Source: Halobacteriovoraceae bacterium
GTDB taxonomy: Bacteria; Bdellovibrionota; Bacteriovoracia; Bacteriovoracales; Bacteriovoracaceae
Reading direction: 5' to 3'
DNA: 64,000 nt
Assembly (NCBI GenBank): GCA_020635115.1
Contig: JACKAK010000006.1
Coordinates: 124,001 to 188,000, forward strand
Positions within the stretch are counted from its first letter, which is position 1; each line of letters begins with the position of its first letter. Below the pieces are notes generated by a model. The model was not told the origin of the DNA. It saw only the letters and a list, made by a program, of their open reading frames with translations, and made no database searches. Shown here in pieces: positions 1 to 9,342 of the stretch. Position numbers and translations under genes: made by a program.

Positions 1-2
1 AA

Positions 3-1343
3 ATAAATACTAGTGATAGGATAGATTTTTTAGACTTTGAAGATTTCCAATACAAAATAACGAGTGTAGATTTTCAAAATGCTTTCAATCGTATTGTTCA
101 TCCAAGCTTAAAATATGAAAAAAACCTTAATTTTTTAAGAAATGATAACGGAATTTATGCGATTGAATTTCTAAGAAACCCTGATGAACCTATTCTTAAC
201 GAACAGTATCCTGACATATTATATACTCTCCATTTTGGCGATCAAACTGATCTAAAATCTACTCAAAATAAATGTTTTAGCTCTTCGGATGATTTAAGTG
301 ATCTAAACATTATTTTAGACCCAGGACATATGGATGAAGAATATGCAGATTTAGATGATAGAAGAGTTACAATGATTGAGACCGGTTACACTTTTACTGA
401 AGCAAGATTAAACCTGTTCACTGCATATGCATTAAGAGATTTACTAGAAGCGCGAGGAGCAAAAGTTTTACTTACTAGAACACTCGAAAAGAAATCTACA
501 TTAGGAATTTCATTTAAAGAGTGGTCTTCTAACATTGAAAATATAGTAAAAGCATACCGCTCAAATGTAATTTTTAAACAAGGAAGACTTCCAACTGACA
601 TCGAACAAACAGAAGCTATAAAATGGTTCTTAGAACCTGGATCAATTATGTCTTTGTTTAGGTTGTATTCAAGAGATGAAAGGTTGGCCAGACAAGATTT
701 TGTCAACCAACAGCACCCTGAATTTTCATATTCCAAGGCCGATCTCTTTTTATCAATTCATTACAATGGTATGCACATCAAACATGATATCAATGGCCAA
801 AGTACATTTGATCCCAAAAATGAAAAAGGACTCAACATTGGACATTCATATAATTTCAATATGGGTTTTGTTCCTGGAAGTTTTATGAGTAATTCTGCTG
901 GAGTTTCTGAATTAGAGGAAAATAGCTCTAAGTATCACTTTTTAAGACAAATTCTTGATAAGAACCTTATCGATGAGAGTATTAAATTCTGTAAGGCCAT
1001 TGTAGATGAACTGTCCAACTCAACAGGTATAAGACAAGCAACTCAAGATGATGCTTATTACTTAGTTGACTATAGTACTCAGGCACATGACAAAAGTGGA
1101 GAAATTGTGCACGGAATTTTTCACCGTAACTTAGACATGACGAGAATGGCCAGCGTCCCCTTATGTGCAGCAGAGGCCTTAGTCCAAGATAATTTTGATG
1201 AAGCTGCAAGACTTTCTCGGTATGAAGAAAACCAAATTGACGGTTTAAATGGGCCAGATCGAGCACTTCAAGTTGCTCAAGGTTTCTACAAAGGAATATT
1301 AAAGTACATAAATCAAAAAAAATGTAACGCAGAAGACCTTTAA
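3..1343 (+). CDS. N-acetylmuramoyl-L-alanine amidase (Amidase_3-like), 5'-truncated by window
   Basis: The frame is open from base 3 without a stop, so the gene starts before the window; the ATG at 330 lies inside the catalytic domain and is not the start. The segment just before it reads LNIILDPGHM, the typical first strand and zinc-ligand His of the Amidase_3 family, followed by an RLNLFTAYALRDLLEARGA helix and VLLTRT. A second conserved block, LFLSIHYNGMH, supplies the SIH(Y/A)N motif of the same family. These enzymes cleave the amide bond between MurNAc and L-Ala in peptidoglycan and act outside the cytoplasm. The roughly 100 residues before the domain are unassigned. A long insert between the two motifs is larger than in typical amidases. 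Its stop overlaps the convergent M3 peptidase by 4 bases. Confidence 0.85.
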   Translation: MNTSDRIDFLDFEDFQYKITSVDFQNAFNRIVHPSLKYEKNLNFLRNDNGIYAIEFLRNPDEPILNEQYPDILYTLHFGDQTDLKSTQNKCFSSSDDLSDLNIILDPGHMDEEYADLDDRRVTMIETGYTFTEARLNLFTAYALRDLLEARGAKVLLTRTLEKKSTLGISFKEWSSNIENIVKAYRSNVIFKQGRLPTDIEQTEAIKWFLEPGSIMSLFRLYSRDERLARQDFVNQQHPEFSYSKADLFLSIHYNGMHIKHDINGQSTFDPKNEKGLNIGHSYNFNMGFVPGSFMSNSAGVSELEENSSKYHFLRQILDKNLIDESIKFCKAIVDELSNSTGIRQATQDDAYYLVDYSTQAHDKSGEIVHGIFHRNLDMTRMASVPLCAAEALVQDNFDEAARLSRYEENQIDGLNGPDRALQVAQGFYKGILKYINQKKCNAEDL

Positions 1344-3370
1344 AGTAGACCAGCTCTTTTTAAAAGAGGTTCTATACTAGGATCATGTCCACGAAATTTT
1401 CTATAAAGATCCATCGGATGTTCGCTGTTCCCCTTAGATAATATATTATCTCTAAAAGAATTTGCAGTTTCTTTATCAAATATGCCTCTACTTTTGAAAA
1501 GCTCAAATGCATCAGCATCTAACACTTCGGCCCATTTGTAGCTGTAATAACCCGCTGAATATCCTCCGGCAAAAATATGTCCAAATGATGTAGAGAAAAT
1601 AGCACCTTCTACAGGATCTAAGATTTGAAACTTTTTCATAACTTCTTTTTCAAACTCATAAATACTATGGATAGAAGATGGGTCTGTCACGTGCCAAGCA
1701 AGATCTATTGCTGCAAAAGATAGTTGCCTCATGGTCTGCCTGCCTTCTTGAAAAGAAAGTTCTTTTTTAATTTTTTCAAGCATTTCAGAAGAAAGTTTTT
1801 CACCAGTTTCATAATGTTCAGCAAATAAGTCTAAACACTCTTTTTCATAACACCAATTTTCTAAAATTTGGGAAGGAAGCTCAACAAAATCCCAAAGAAC
1901 ATTAGGTCCAGATAAAGTTTCATATTTCACGTTTGATAGCATTCCGTGTAGCGCATGTCCAAATTCATGAAACAGTGTTCTCACATCATTTAGAGTGAGA
2001 AGAGAGGGAGTTTTTGATGTGGGTTTAGGAAAATTACACACAATGCTCACATGAGGACGAACATTCACATCATTTTCGATGTACTGTCCTCTAAACTCAG
2101 TCATCCAAGCACCTTGTCTTTTAGATTCACGAGAATAAAAATCACCGTAAAATAGAGAAACTAATTCGTTTTTTTCATTGTAAACTTCATAAACTTTTAC
2201 ATCTTCGTGATAAACAGGAATTTTATTATTTTCTTTAAAACTTAAACCATATAGTTTACTTGCAACAGAAAATACTCCCCTAATGACTTTATCAAGTGAA
2301 AAGTAGGGCTTTAAATCTTCATCATTAAAATCCAAGACTTCTTTTTTCAATTTCTCACTATAATATGAATAATCCCAAGCTTTTAGTTCATCTTTTAATC
2401 CACTTGCCTGTGCAAATTTAAAAACATCTTGAACATCCTGCCTGGCCTTTTTGATTGATTTTTCGAAGAGACTTTCTAAAAAATCTTGTACTGTTTCGAC
2501 ATTTGTGGCCATTCTATTTTGAATTACAAAATCTGCATGATTCACAAATCCTAATAATTTTGCTCTTTTATTTCTTAAATTTAAAATCTTTTTGATATTT
2601 TCTTCATTATTGTTTTCATTTTTTTGGTTTGCTCTCATTGACGATGCTGTAAGAATTTTCTGTCGAAGTTCTCTGTTATCACAATATGTAACAAAAGGAA
2701 AAAAAGAGGGAAATTGTAAAGTAAAAACCCAACCTTCCTTTTTACGAGATTGGGCCTCGTGTTCAGCTGCTTCGATCACGTCTTTAGGAAGTCCTCTTAG
2801 ATCATCTTCTTTTGTAATATGAAGCTCATAAGAATTGGTTTCTTTAAGTACTTTTTCACTATAGTCCAAGGATAGTTTAGAAAGTTCATTGTCTATTTTT
2901 CTTAATTCTTCTTTTTCTGAATCATTTAATAAGGCACCATTTCGAGTGAAGTCCGTATATGTTTTTTCAAGAAGTCTTTGATCTTCACCGGATAATGAAA
3001 ACTGATCTTGCCTATCGAAAACACTTTTTATTTTAGTAAAAAGTTTATCATTCAATGTAATATCGTTGCTATATTCAGTAAGAATTGGTGAAATATCTTT
3101 GGCCAGTGCTTGCATTTCATCACTGGTATGGGCCGAGTTCAAATTAAAAAAAGCTCCTGAGACAATACTTAATTTTCTGCCTACTTTTTCCATCGCAATA
3201 ATCGTATTTTCGAATGTAGGTTCATCTTCATTTGAAACAATATGATTGATATCTTCTTTTCCTTCTTCAATTAATTTCTTTATCGCAGGTAGATAGTCTT
3301 GAGTTTTGACTTTATCGAAAGGAAAAGACTGAAATGGTGTTTTAAATTCATCTAATAATTGGTCTGACAT
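1340..3370 (-). CDS. prlC: M3 family oligopeptidase (oligopeptidase A / PrlC-like)
   Basis: This is a full-length (676 residue) thimet-oligopeptidase-family zinc metallopeptidase that degrades short peptides, usually in the cytoplasm. The zinc motif HEFGH is at residues 468-472 and the third ligand Glu about residue 497 in WDFVELPSQ. The WDFVELPSQ...ENWC signature and the following helix match oligopeptidase A more closely than Dcp, from memory of those families. No signal peptide is visible. The start is preceded by a GGAG-type ribosome site. It is convergent with the amidase (4-base overlap) and lies downstream of a transporter-like gene on the same strand, with a 31-base gap, so the two may share a transcript. 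The peptidase family is certain; the substrate is inferred. Confidence 0.9.
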   Translation of the reverse strand: MSDQLLDEFKTPFQSFPFDKVKTQDYLPAIKKLIEEGKEDINHIVSNEDEPTFENTIIAMEKVGRKLSIVSGAFFNLNSAHTSDEMQALAKDISPILTEYSNDITLNDKLFTKIKSVFDRQDQFSLSGEDQRLLEKTYTDFTRNGALLNDSEKEELRKIDNELSKLSLDYSEKVLKETNSYELHITKEDDLRGLPKDVIEAAEHEAQSRKKEGWVFTLQFPSFFPFVTYCDNRELRQKILTASSMRANQKNENNNEENIKKILNLRNKRAKLLGFVNHADFVIQNRMATNVETVQDFLESLFEKSIKKARQDVQDVFKFAQASGLKDELKAWDYSYYSEKLKKEVLDFNDEDLKPYFSLDKVIRGVFSVASKLYGLSFKENNKIPVYHEDVKVYEVYNEKNELVSLFYGDFYSRESKRQGAWMTEFRGQYIENDVNVRPHVSIVCNFPKPTSKTPSLLTLNDVRTLFHEFGHALHGMLSNVKYETLSGPNVLWDFVELPSQILENWCYEKECLDLFAEHYETGEKLSSEMLEKIKKELSFQEGRQTMRQLSFAAIDLAWHVTDPSSIHSIYEFEKEVMKKFQILDPVEGAIFSTSFGHIFAGGYSAGYYSYKWAEVLDADAFELFKSRGIFDKETANSFRDNILSKGNSEHPMDLYRKFRGHDPSIEPLLKRAGLL

Positions 3371-3401
3371 ATACTCTCCTTTCTCAAGCGAAATCTGAGA
3401 T

Positions 3402-4676
3402 TTATTGTATCAGAATTTGTTTATTTTTCATTAAAACTTCTGATCTTTTTTTAAATAAAAAAATCAAAACAACAAACCAGCTACTCAAGAAAAGACAAAG
3501 TGCACCATTTATAAAAGCGATACTTTGAAAATAGATGAGTACGATTGAGATAAGTCCTTTACTAAAACGATAGCAGACCATGTCGACTATATACTTTGCA
3601 CCATATTTTTGTTTGTTTGTGAGTGGAAAATAGAGAATTTCTTTTGCTGTAGAAAAAAGAGAATAATCAACTCCTTTATAAATAATGAAAGTAATTGCAA
3701 CTGGAATAAGTGAATTTCCATAAATTGCAAATCCAATAATTGTGGCCAGGGAATAGATTGTAGTAATAGAAAAATGTATATTTCTGTTTTTGAAATAGCG
3801 AAATAATAATGGTGTGATAAAAATTTGAACGAAGACTGATAATAAATTAATTAAACTGTAGAGAAGTCCAAAATAGCGTGTTTTTTCAGTTTTATCTGGA
3901 ACTAATTCATGGAAGAGGAGATTAAACTTAAAATTTCCTACATTGATCACAAATTGAGTAATAGCTATAAGTAAAGTCAACATGGCGACGTATGATCCAA
4001 CACCGTGAATTGAATTTAGGGGAGATTCATATTTCATTGAGCCATCATCACTGCGTGCTTCAAGGTTGAAACTGTGATCTGTTTGCCAAAATATAAATAC
4101 TGTTGCTGCAATAAAAAGAAGAGAAAATAGAAAAATCCATTCAACTGGCCAGTAATTTGTAAGGAAGGAGGTTAACAGACCCCCTAATACGCCACCTATG
4201 CCACCAATGGCCCCGATAGGCCCATAGACTAATTTGGCCAATTTTACGTCTACGATACTGTTCACATAGCCAAAAACAATATTCACAAGCAAGACTATAT
4301 ATACTTCTTTGGCGACATAGAGAGGATAGACCCAAAAATTAACTCCGGCCTGTAAGATGAGAAAGGATAAAATAAAGAAGCAAACAGTAAAAATAGCAGA
4401 GATATTATAGATTCTTTGAATTTTAAACTTTATTTGAAATTTATTATAGAAAGCAATTGCTGCACCCAATACTATTATAGAGAGTCCCCACACAACTGGA
4501 GTATTTTTAGCTCCATAATGCTCCATAAAAAGGGCCTGAGTTGTTGAACGCATAAACGGGTATGAAAAAAGAAGAAGAAACATGCAACCACAGCAAAAAA
4601 GGAGATTTTGACGTGTTCGTCCTTCAACTTCTCCAAGTTCGTGATGGATATCTTTGATAGTCTGAATCAATGACAT
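3402..4676 (-). CDS. Multi-pass membrane transporter-like protein (MFS / nucleotide-translocase-like)
   Basis: About 424 residues with roughly ten to twelve hydrophobic segments, including a Gly-rich stretch GAIGGIGGVLGG. The first transmembrane helix follows a short basic N-terminus containing EGRTRQN. The overall organisation resembles the major-facilitator fold and, loosely, ADP/ATP translocase-type proteins (NTT/TLC) of intracellular bacteria; this is a resemblance only. The ATG at 4676 is preferred over a frame-extending codon at 4727 because GGAGGA sits four bases upstream of it. The substrate cannot be told from sequence. It is upstream of the M3 peptidase in the same direction. Confidence 0.6.
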   Translation of the reverse strand: MSLIQTIKDIHHELGEVEGRTRQNLLFCCGCMFLLLFSYPFMRSTTQALFMEHYGAKNTPVVWGLSIIVLGAAIAFYNKFQIKFKIQRIYNISAIFTVCFFILSFLILQAGVNFWVYPLYVAKEVYIVLLVNIVFGYVNSIVDVKLAKLVYGPIGAIGGIGGVLGGLLTSFLTNYWPVEWIFLFSLLFIAATVFIFWQTDHSFNLEARSDDGSMKYESPLNSIHGVGSYVAMLTLLIAITQFVINVGNFKFNLLFHELVPDKTEKTRYFGLLYSLINLLSVFVQIFITPLLFRYFKNRNIHFSITTIYSLATIIGFAIYGNSLIPVAITFIIYKGVDYSLFSTAKEILYFPLTNKQKYGAKYIVDMVCYRFSKGLISIVLIYFQSIAFINGALCLFLSSWFVVLIFLFKKRSEVLMKNKQILIQ

Positions 4677-4769
4677 GCTTCCTCCGTTTAAGTGAAAGCT
4701 ATATGAGAGAATTATATAAGGAGTCAATGACCGTGGACGTTTTTAATCTAGATAAAAACAAAATTTTCG

Positions 4770-5441
4770 CTAATGTATTGTTAAAAAATATTTCGTTTTT
4801 ACTTTTTGATTACTTAGGCCACTTTTTGTTGCAAATTCAGTTTTTTTGCTTTTTAGGTTTTGGATTAACTCAGCAATTTCGATGGATTCACCAAGGTGAA
4901 CGATTAAATTGGTAAGAATTTTTTCTTGGTTAAATACCACTGATAAAGAAATTTCATAGACATCTATGGCCTTTGACAAACACATCACACTCACTTCTTC
5001 TTCATTGATAGAAAATGAGCCCCAAAGACCTTCTGAGAGTAGAATACTTGTACTTTCATCTATGGTATCAAGATTTTTTTCGCTTTTAAGATTTAAAGTC
5101 GTACTCAGTTTAAGTGTTTGATTCTGTTTCTTGGTTTGTTTATTTTTTGATATATTGATTTTGCATTGTTTTTTTGTTGGTTCTAAATCATTCCAATACA
5201 TTGATTTTACGTTGAAATTTCTACGAATAATCTTATCAATAAGTCCTTTTCGACTTTCTTCTGAATTGATTTCAATACAATTAGAATGTCTTTTAAGAGT
5301 AAAATCATCTTGCGGTTTAAGAAAATCGGAGACAGTTTTATAAACTTCATTTACTGAAGTTGTATCATCAAAACAATAGGTCTCAGCATAACTTTTAATC
5401 GTGATTAATGCAATAAAAGCTAAATATACAGGTATATACAT
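4770..5441 (-). CDS. Exported protein of unknown function
   Basis: Residues 1-19 form a signal peptide (hydrophobic YLAFIALITI, then KSYAET), so the 223-residue product is probably periplasmic or surface exposed. No known domain is recognised. The middle is Lys/Asn/Thr-rich (KNKQTKKQNQTLK) and looks like a linker between an N-terminal segment with cysteines and a C-terminal beta-rich segment. It starts two bases after the stop of the DtxR-type regulator, so the two are almost certainly co-transcribed; a role in metal handling or as a target of that regulator is inference only. Confidence 0.55.
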   Translation of the reverse strand: MYIPVYLAFIALITIKSYAETYCFDDTTSVNEVYKTVSDFLKPQDDFTLKRHSNCIEINSEESRKGLIDKIIRRNFNVKSMYWNDLEPTKKQCKINISKNKQTKKQNQTLKLSTTLNLKSEKNLDTIDESTSILLSEGLWGSFSINEEEVSVMCLSKAIDVYEISLSVVFNQEKILTNLIVHLGESIEIAELIQNLKSKKTEFATKSGLSNQKVKTKYFLTIH

Positions 5442-5443
5442 AC

Positions 5444-5989
5444 TCAGTCTTTTTTGAGAACAGAATCTCCAGTTTGTCTTTCTATGAATTCTTCTGCTGT
5501 ATCAAACTTACACAGATCTAGAGTTGTCTTAAAATTGAAACTTTGTGGTAAGTCTGATGAAGGTATTTTCTCACATGTACAAACGAGTTCTTTCATAAAA
5601 TCAAAAAATTTTGTCCTTGTTTGTTCGCTCATCAAGTGTTCCATAAGACATGCATCATTTTCTGCTGTTGATTCGTCAACACCAACAAAATCTTTTAAGA
5701 AATAGAACAGTAAGGTTCTTGATGAAAGTATTTTATGAACTTCGTCATGCCCTTTTTCAGTTAAAATTAAGAATTTACTGTCATCTTCTTCGTTTACTAA
5801 TTCTTTTTTCTTCAGGTTATTAAGGGCAGTTGAAACTGAACCTTTGGTAAGACCCAGATCTTTTGCAATGTCAGTCACTCTAGCGTAACCTTTTTTTTCC
5901 TTTAATTTGTGAATAGTAAGTAGATAGTGAACCATTGAATGAGACAGTTCAACTTCATGATTTTGGTTAGTGGTTTTCTTTTGTGCCAT
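5444..5989 (-). CDS. DtxR/MntR-family metal-dependent transcriptional regulator
   Basis: The first 75 residues form the winged helix-turn-helix typical of DtxR proteins (HYLLTIHKL, GYARVTDIAKDLGLTKGSVS), followed by the dimerisation domain. The primary metal site is recognisable as C114-x-x-E117-H118 in NDACLMEH, which matches the DtxR/IdeR C-x-x-E-H pattern rather than the Glu-containing MntR pattern, pointing to iron. Aligned from memory, the ancillary-site ligands of DtxR seem to be missing (see findings). The protein (181 residues) lacks the SH3-like third domain of DtxR. It probably represses metal-related genes and heads an operon with the exported protein downstream. It is divergent from the Cys-rich exported gene at 6160. 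Confidence 0.85.
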   Translation of the reverse strand: MAQKKTTNQNHEVELSHSMVHYLLTIHKLKEKKGYARVTDIAKDLGLTKGSVSTALNNLKKKELVNEEDDSKFLILTEKGHDEVHKILSSRTLLFYFLKDFVGVDESTAENDACLMEHLMSEQTRTKFFDFMKELVCTCEKIPSSDLPQSFNFKTTLDLCKFDTAEEFIERQTGDSVLKKD

Positions 5990-6159
5990 TTCAAAAATCC
6001 ATAGGGATAAGTGTCAATAAATGTTTGCATGGATAAAACTAATACGGCCTTACCCAAATGACAAGAATCATCAAATAATCAGTAACTTATACAAATTTCA
6101 CATTTTTTCCTGCTTTTTGCCTTGTAAGTCTGTGTTAAAATGGGGTTTTGAGGGGAATT

Positions 6160-7773
6160 ATGAAAGCATTTTTAATATTCATAACATTTTTTTTTCTTTC
6201 GGTTTTGAATGCAGAAGATACTACTGACCAAACTGAAAAGGATTATGACTCTCCTATTGTCAGAAATGGATCGGTTGTTAATTCTGGCGGCCTTACAGAT
6301 CAAGAAAAACAACTCTCAGAAGAATATCATAATTCTTCTCGTTATAATCGAATTGTTAAAGAACAGTGTGATACTCTTAAAACTGATGCTTGCCATGAGG
6401 ATGCAAATAACGCACTTATTGAATCGGTTGCAAAAGCATACTCAGCTTTTAATTTAGCTTCGGCCCCTGATATTACCAATAGTAAATTCTCTTTTGGTAA
6501 AGAAAGTGAAAAAAGCACACAGATAGCTACTGATGCTAAAACAGATCCTAATTCTACAGATGATACAAAATCGATGAAAGACTACTGCGTATACATTCCT
6601 GTTGGATTTGAAGCATTTGCTTTTGCTCAAGATATGGCCCAAGAAAAAACTCAGCTTTATGAATATGAAAATGCGAAGACAAATAAACAACGAGAGTCAC
6701 TGGTTCAAATAAAAAAAGAGCATGAAAATCGAGCAAAAACAGCTGAATTTCAAACTATTGGATGGGGAGCAACAACAGCATGCTATCCCATAATGATAGC
6801 TTATAATTCAGGACTAACTAATTGGAAACCAGATGCTATGACAATGCTTAGATTTGCAGGAGCTGGTCTATTAACCTGGTTTTATAACGAGCAAGCTAGT
6901 GATCATAAAAACTATGCCAAGGACGTTGGAGATGTTTTAGAACATATGGATAGTCTTGGTAATTGTAACCCTGTGACGCAAAAAAAATGTTATTGTAATG
7001 ATCCAAGTACTATGAATGATCCAAAATACTGTTCCGATGAAATTAAGGCCCGTATTGCAGCAAAGTATGATTCAACATTTAATAAGTGTACTAATTCACA
7101 ACTAGATCAAGATCCTGATTGCGAATGTTTAAAAAATAATTCCTGTATAGATGAGGTTGTAATGAAGAGAATAACTGTTGATCCAAGTAATATTCACTTA
7201 CAAAATTTCCCTCAGGATGTGGTTAAAGATGGTTTAACAGGAAAGATCAAAGATGCAGATTTAAACAAAAATGCAGCAAACACAAAAGCAATGGCCGATA
7301 AAGCGCTTGAGGAGCTTAAAAAGAATGATATTGATCCTATTGGCCGGGATTTGAATGCACAGGAGCTTAAGCAGTTTGATCTTTTAAAGAAATTAGGCGT
7401 TCCCGATGGGATTGCTTCAAATATTGCTGGTAGGCCATTAGATGATAAAGCAAAGGAGTTTATTGCAAATACGAAAGGTTTATCAAATATGCCTGACCTT
7501 CCAAAATTTAATCCCCAAGAAGACAGCAGAACACTTTCCTATACAAGTGGATCGGGTCTTAACAAGAAAAAGAAAAAAAGTTCAGATCAATTGGATTTTT
7601 TGAAACAATTTCAAGGAAAGAACAAAAATCAAGGTTCGGGTACAAGAGTTTCAGATTACGCAAATCAAGCACATGACAATGCGGCGATTTCAAATAAAAG
7701 AACAAAAAGCATCTTTAAAATTATTTCATACCGTTATCAAATGTCTGGATTGAAGGCACTTGAAAGGCCCTAA
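6160..7773 (+). CDS. Cys-rich exported protein of unknown function
   Basis: The ATG at 6160, five bases after AGGGG, gives a signal peptide (MKAFLIFITFFFLSVLNAE). The mature part of about 517 residues starts with an Asp/Thr-rich stretch and has two hydrophobic segments (around FQTIGWGATTACYPIMIAY and MTMLRFAGAGLLTWFYN) that could be membrane or buried helices. After these comes a Cys cluster (NCNPVTQKKCYC, KYCSDE, KCTNSQ, DCECLKNNSC) with spacing suggesting disulfides. The C-terminal third is Lys/Asn-rich and low in complexity. No family is recognised. It is divergent from the DtxR-type regulator, and the 170-base gap could be a shared control region, but no clear palindromic operator was seen. 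Confidence 0.6.
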   Translation: MKAFLIFITFFFLSVLNAEDTTDQTEKDYDSPIVRNGSVVNSGGLTDQEKQLSEEYHNSSRYNRIVKEQCDTLKTDACHEDANNALIESVAKAYSAFNLASAPDITNSKFSFGKESEKSTQIATDAKTDPNSTDDTKSMKDYCVYIPVGFEAFAFAQDMAQEKTQLYEYENAKTNKQRESLVQIKKEHENRAKTAEFQTIGWGATTACYPIMIAYNSGLTNWKPDAMTMLRFAGAGLLTWFYNEQASDHKNYAKDVGDVLEHMDSLGNCNPVTQKKCYCNDPSTMNDPKYCSDEIKARIAAKYDSTFNKCTNSQLDQDPDCECLKNNSCIDEVVMKRITVDPSNIHLQNFPQDVVKDGLTGKIKDADLNKNAANTKAMADKALEELKKNDIDPIGRDLNAQELKQFDLLKKLGVPDGIASNIAGRPLDDKAKEFIANTKGLSNMPDLPKFNPQEDSRTLSYTSGSGLNKKKKKSSDQLDFLKQFQGKNKNQGSGTRVSDYANQAHDNAAISNKRTKSIFKIISYRYQMSGLKALERP

Positions 7774-7856
7774 TAAAAAAAGAATGAGTAAATCTATCAA
7801 GTTATCGAATTTTTTTCTCATATAAACATTTGCAATATAAAGCGTATAATTTGCTT

Positions 7857-8237
7857 ATGACTCTTGGAAAATACCAATACCCTATTTTACTTTTTGATAG
7901 CGAATGTCCATTGTGTTTGCGTTTTAAGCAATCCCTTGAAAGAGTTATAGACTCTGAAATGCTGAATTATGCCTCTATTCATGACGAGGCAGTTTATAAA
8001 GTATATCCCTTTCTTACTAAAACAGCTTGCAATGAAGATGTTCATCTTATTCTATCGCCTGATAAAGTGTTGGTTGGAGCTGATGTTATTGAATATCTTA
8101 TAAAAGATTTTCCAGTTGTAAAAAAATTCACTTGGTTATTAGATGGCGAAATGGGCAAAAAGGCCGTGGATCTTTTTCATAATTCAGTTAAAACTTATCG
8201 AAAATCCCTGCTTAAATGGTGTTCTAAGTGTAGGTGA
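7857..8237 (+). CDS. DCC-family thiol-disulfide oxidoreductase-like protein (DUF393)
   Basis: A short (about 126 residue) thioredoxin-fold protein with the signature of the DCC family near its N-terminus: ILLFDSECPLC, containing the D-x-E-C-x-x-C core. The later part has the family's ADVIEYLIKDFPVV-like helix and ends in KWCSKCR, adding a second Cys pair. Family members are thought to act in thiol-disulfide exchange; substrates are unknown. An ATG at 7857 places the motif about ten residues from the start; a TTG at 7830 is the alternative. No strong ribosome site was seen for either. It is followed by the glycosyltransferase gene. Confidence 0.7.
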   Translation: MTLGKYQYPILLFDSECPLCLRFKQSLERVIDSEMLNYASIHDEAVYKVYPFLTKTACNEDVHLILSPDKVLVGADVIEYLIKDFPVVKKFTWLLDGEMGKKAVDLFHNSVKTYRKSLLKWCSKCR

Positions 8238-8364
8238 TTTATCAACTCAGAGCATAATTCAGATTAACCTTAAATTTGTAAATCATCCATCACTTGCAGA
8301 TGATTGCTTATCTGGGCGTAAAGAGGTAAAACTTCTTTTTAAGAAATTCTAATGGAGGATCATT

Positions 8365-9096
8365 TTGCTGCCGTTTGACAAATCATTGGTAATCATCCCC
8401 ACCTATAATGAAATCGATAATATTGAACGAATGATTAGAACTGTATTCAATGAGGTTAATTCAGATTTGTCTGTTTTAATCATTGAGGATGGCTCACCTG
8501 ATGGAACTGCGGAAAAAGTTAAAGAATTACAAAAAGAGTACAAAAATCTCCATATGATAGAACGAAAAGGTAAGCTTGGACTAGGAACAGCATATGTAAC
8601 AGGTTTCAAATGGGCATTGGAAAAAAGCTTTGAATTTGTTTTCGAAATGGATTGCGATTTTTCTCACGATCCAAAAGATCTTCCTAGGCTATTAGAAGCA
8701 GCACAGGAAAATGATCTTGTCATAGGTTCAAGATACATTGATGGTATCCGAATCATAAACTGGCCATTTAGAAGACTTCTCTTATCATATTGTGCATCTA
8801 TCTACACTCGGTGTATTACAGGAATCCAAATTAAAGATGTTACTGGTGGGTTTAAGTGCTTTACTCGTAAAGCACTTCAGTCTCTTAATTTAGATAAAAT
8901 CTTTTCCAATGGATATTCTTTTCAGTTGGAGCTTAACTACAAAATATGGGCAAAAAAAATGAGAATCAAAGAGGTTCCCATTATTTTTTACGAAAGAAGA
9001 GATGGCCAGTCAAAAATGAATGGGGGAATAGTATTTGAAGCGATCTTTGCTGTTTTTAAGTTAAGATTTAGAAAAATACTAGGTATCTTAAGTTAA
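8365..9096 (+). CDS. Polyprenol-phosphate mannosyltransferase-like GT2 glycosyltransferase
   Basis: This 243-residue protein fits the single-domain dolichol-phosphate mannose synthase group of GT2. Motifs are VIIPTYNEIDNIE at the N-terminus, IEDGSPDGT (nucleotide-binding Asp), EMDCDFSHDP (the DxD-type metal motif) and GSRYIDG, then VTGGFKCF. No C-terminal membrane domain is present. It would transfer a sugar from a nucleotide donor to a polyprenyl phosphate at the inner face of the cytoplasmic membrane, for glycan or glycolipid assembly. The start is a TTG: GGAGG lies at 8354-8358, seven bases before it, and no in-frame ATG fits that site. Confidence 0.85.
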   Translation: MLPFDKSLVIIPTYNEIDNIERMIRTVFNEVNSDLSVLIIEDGSPDGTAEKVKELQKEYKNLHMIERKGKLGLGTAYVTGFKWALEKSFEFVFEMDCDFSHDPKDLPRLLEAAQENDLVIGSRYIDGIRIINWPFRRLLLSYCASIYTRCITGIQIKDVTGGFKCFTRKALQSLNLDKIFSNGYSFQLELNYKIWAKKMRIKEVPIIFYERRDGQSKMNGGIVFEAIFAVFKLRFRKILGILS

Positions 9097-9121
9097 TTTT
9101 GTCGATCAATTTTTTTTGTTT

Positions 9122-9342
9122 TTAAAAATTCACTTTGTCTAAAAAATAGATGGATAGACGTTCAAAGTATTCTGGTGTTGTTATAAAAAATCCTTGAGAG
9201 GAATTTGACCTTCAGGCAATTAATACGTTTTTCGCATATCTTCAATTATAGCTAGCACTAATTTGGCCCATTTAGATAACACTATAGTTGCTTCCTGATT
9301 TACCGATTTCAACATCACAGACTTTGAAAGGGGCCGGAGCAA
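9122..9342 (-). pseudogene. Decayed remnant of a protein gene (frameshift and in-frame stop)
   Basis: Directly after the stop of the membrane protein gene the same frame continues with coding-like sequence (NQEATIVLSKWAKLVLAII, EDMRKTY), is cut by TAA at 9220-9222 and resumes as LPEGQIPLKDF. A shift at the A6 run 9185-9190 (T6 on the coding strand) would join this to FITTPEYFERLSIYFLDKVN, ending at 9122. The residue composition looks like real protein, not random translation of AT-rich DNA. Family unknown. It could be an eroded downstream gene or the lost tail of a once longer neighbour. Confidence 0.45.

Noticed and set aside
5990..6159. Possible metal-regulator operator between the divergent DtxR-type gene and the exported gene.
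   Set aside because: No convincing palindrome similar to known DtxR or MntR boxes was found by eye.
8143..8352. A frame with protein-like end (SLADDCLSGRKEV) overlapping and following the DCC-family gene.
   Set aside because: The first part is a shadow of the DCC gene; the remaining 38 codons lack their own start. It could be a remnant, but evidence is too thin.
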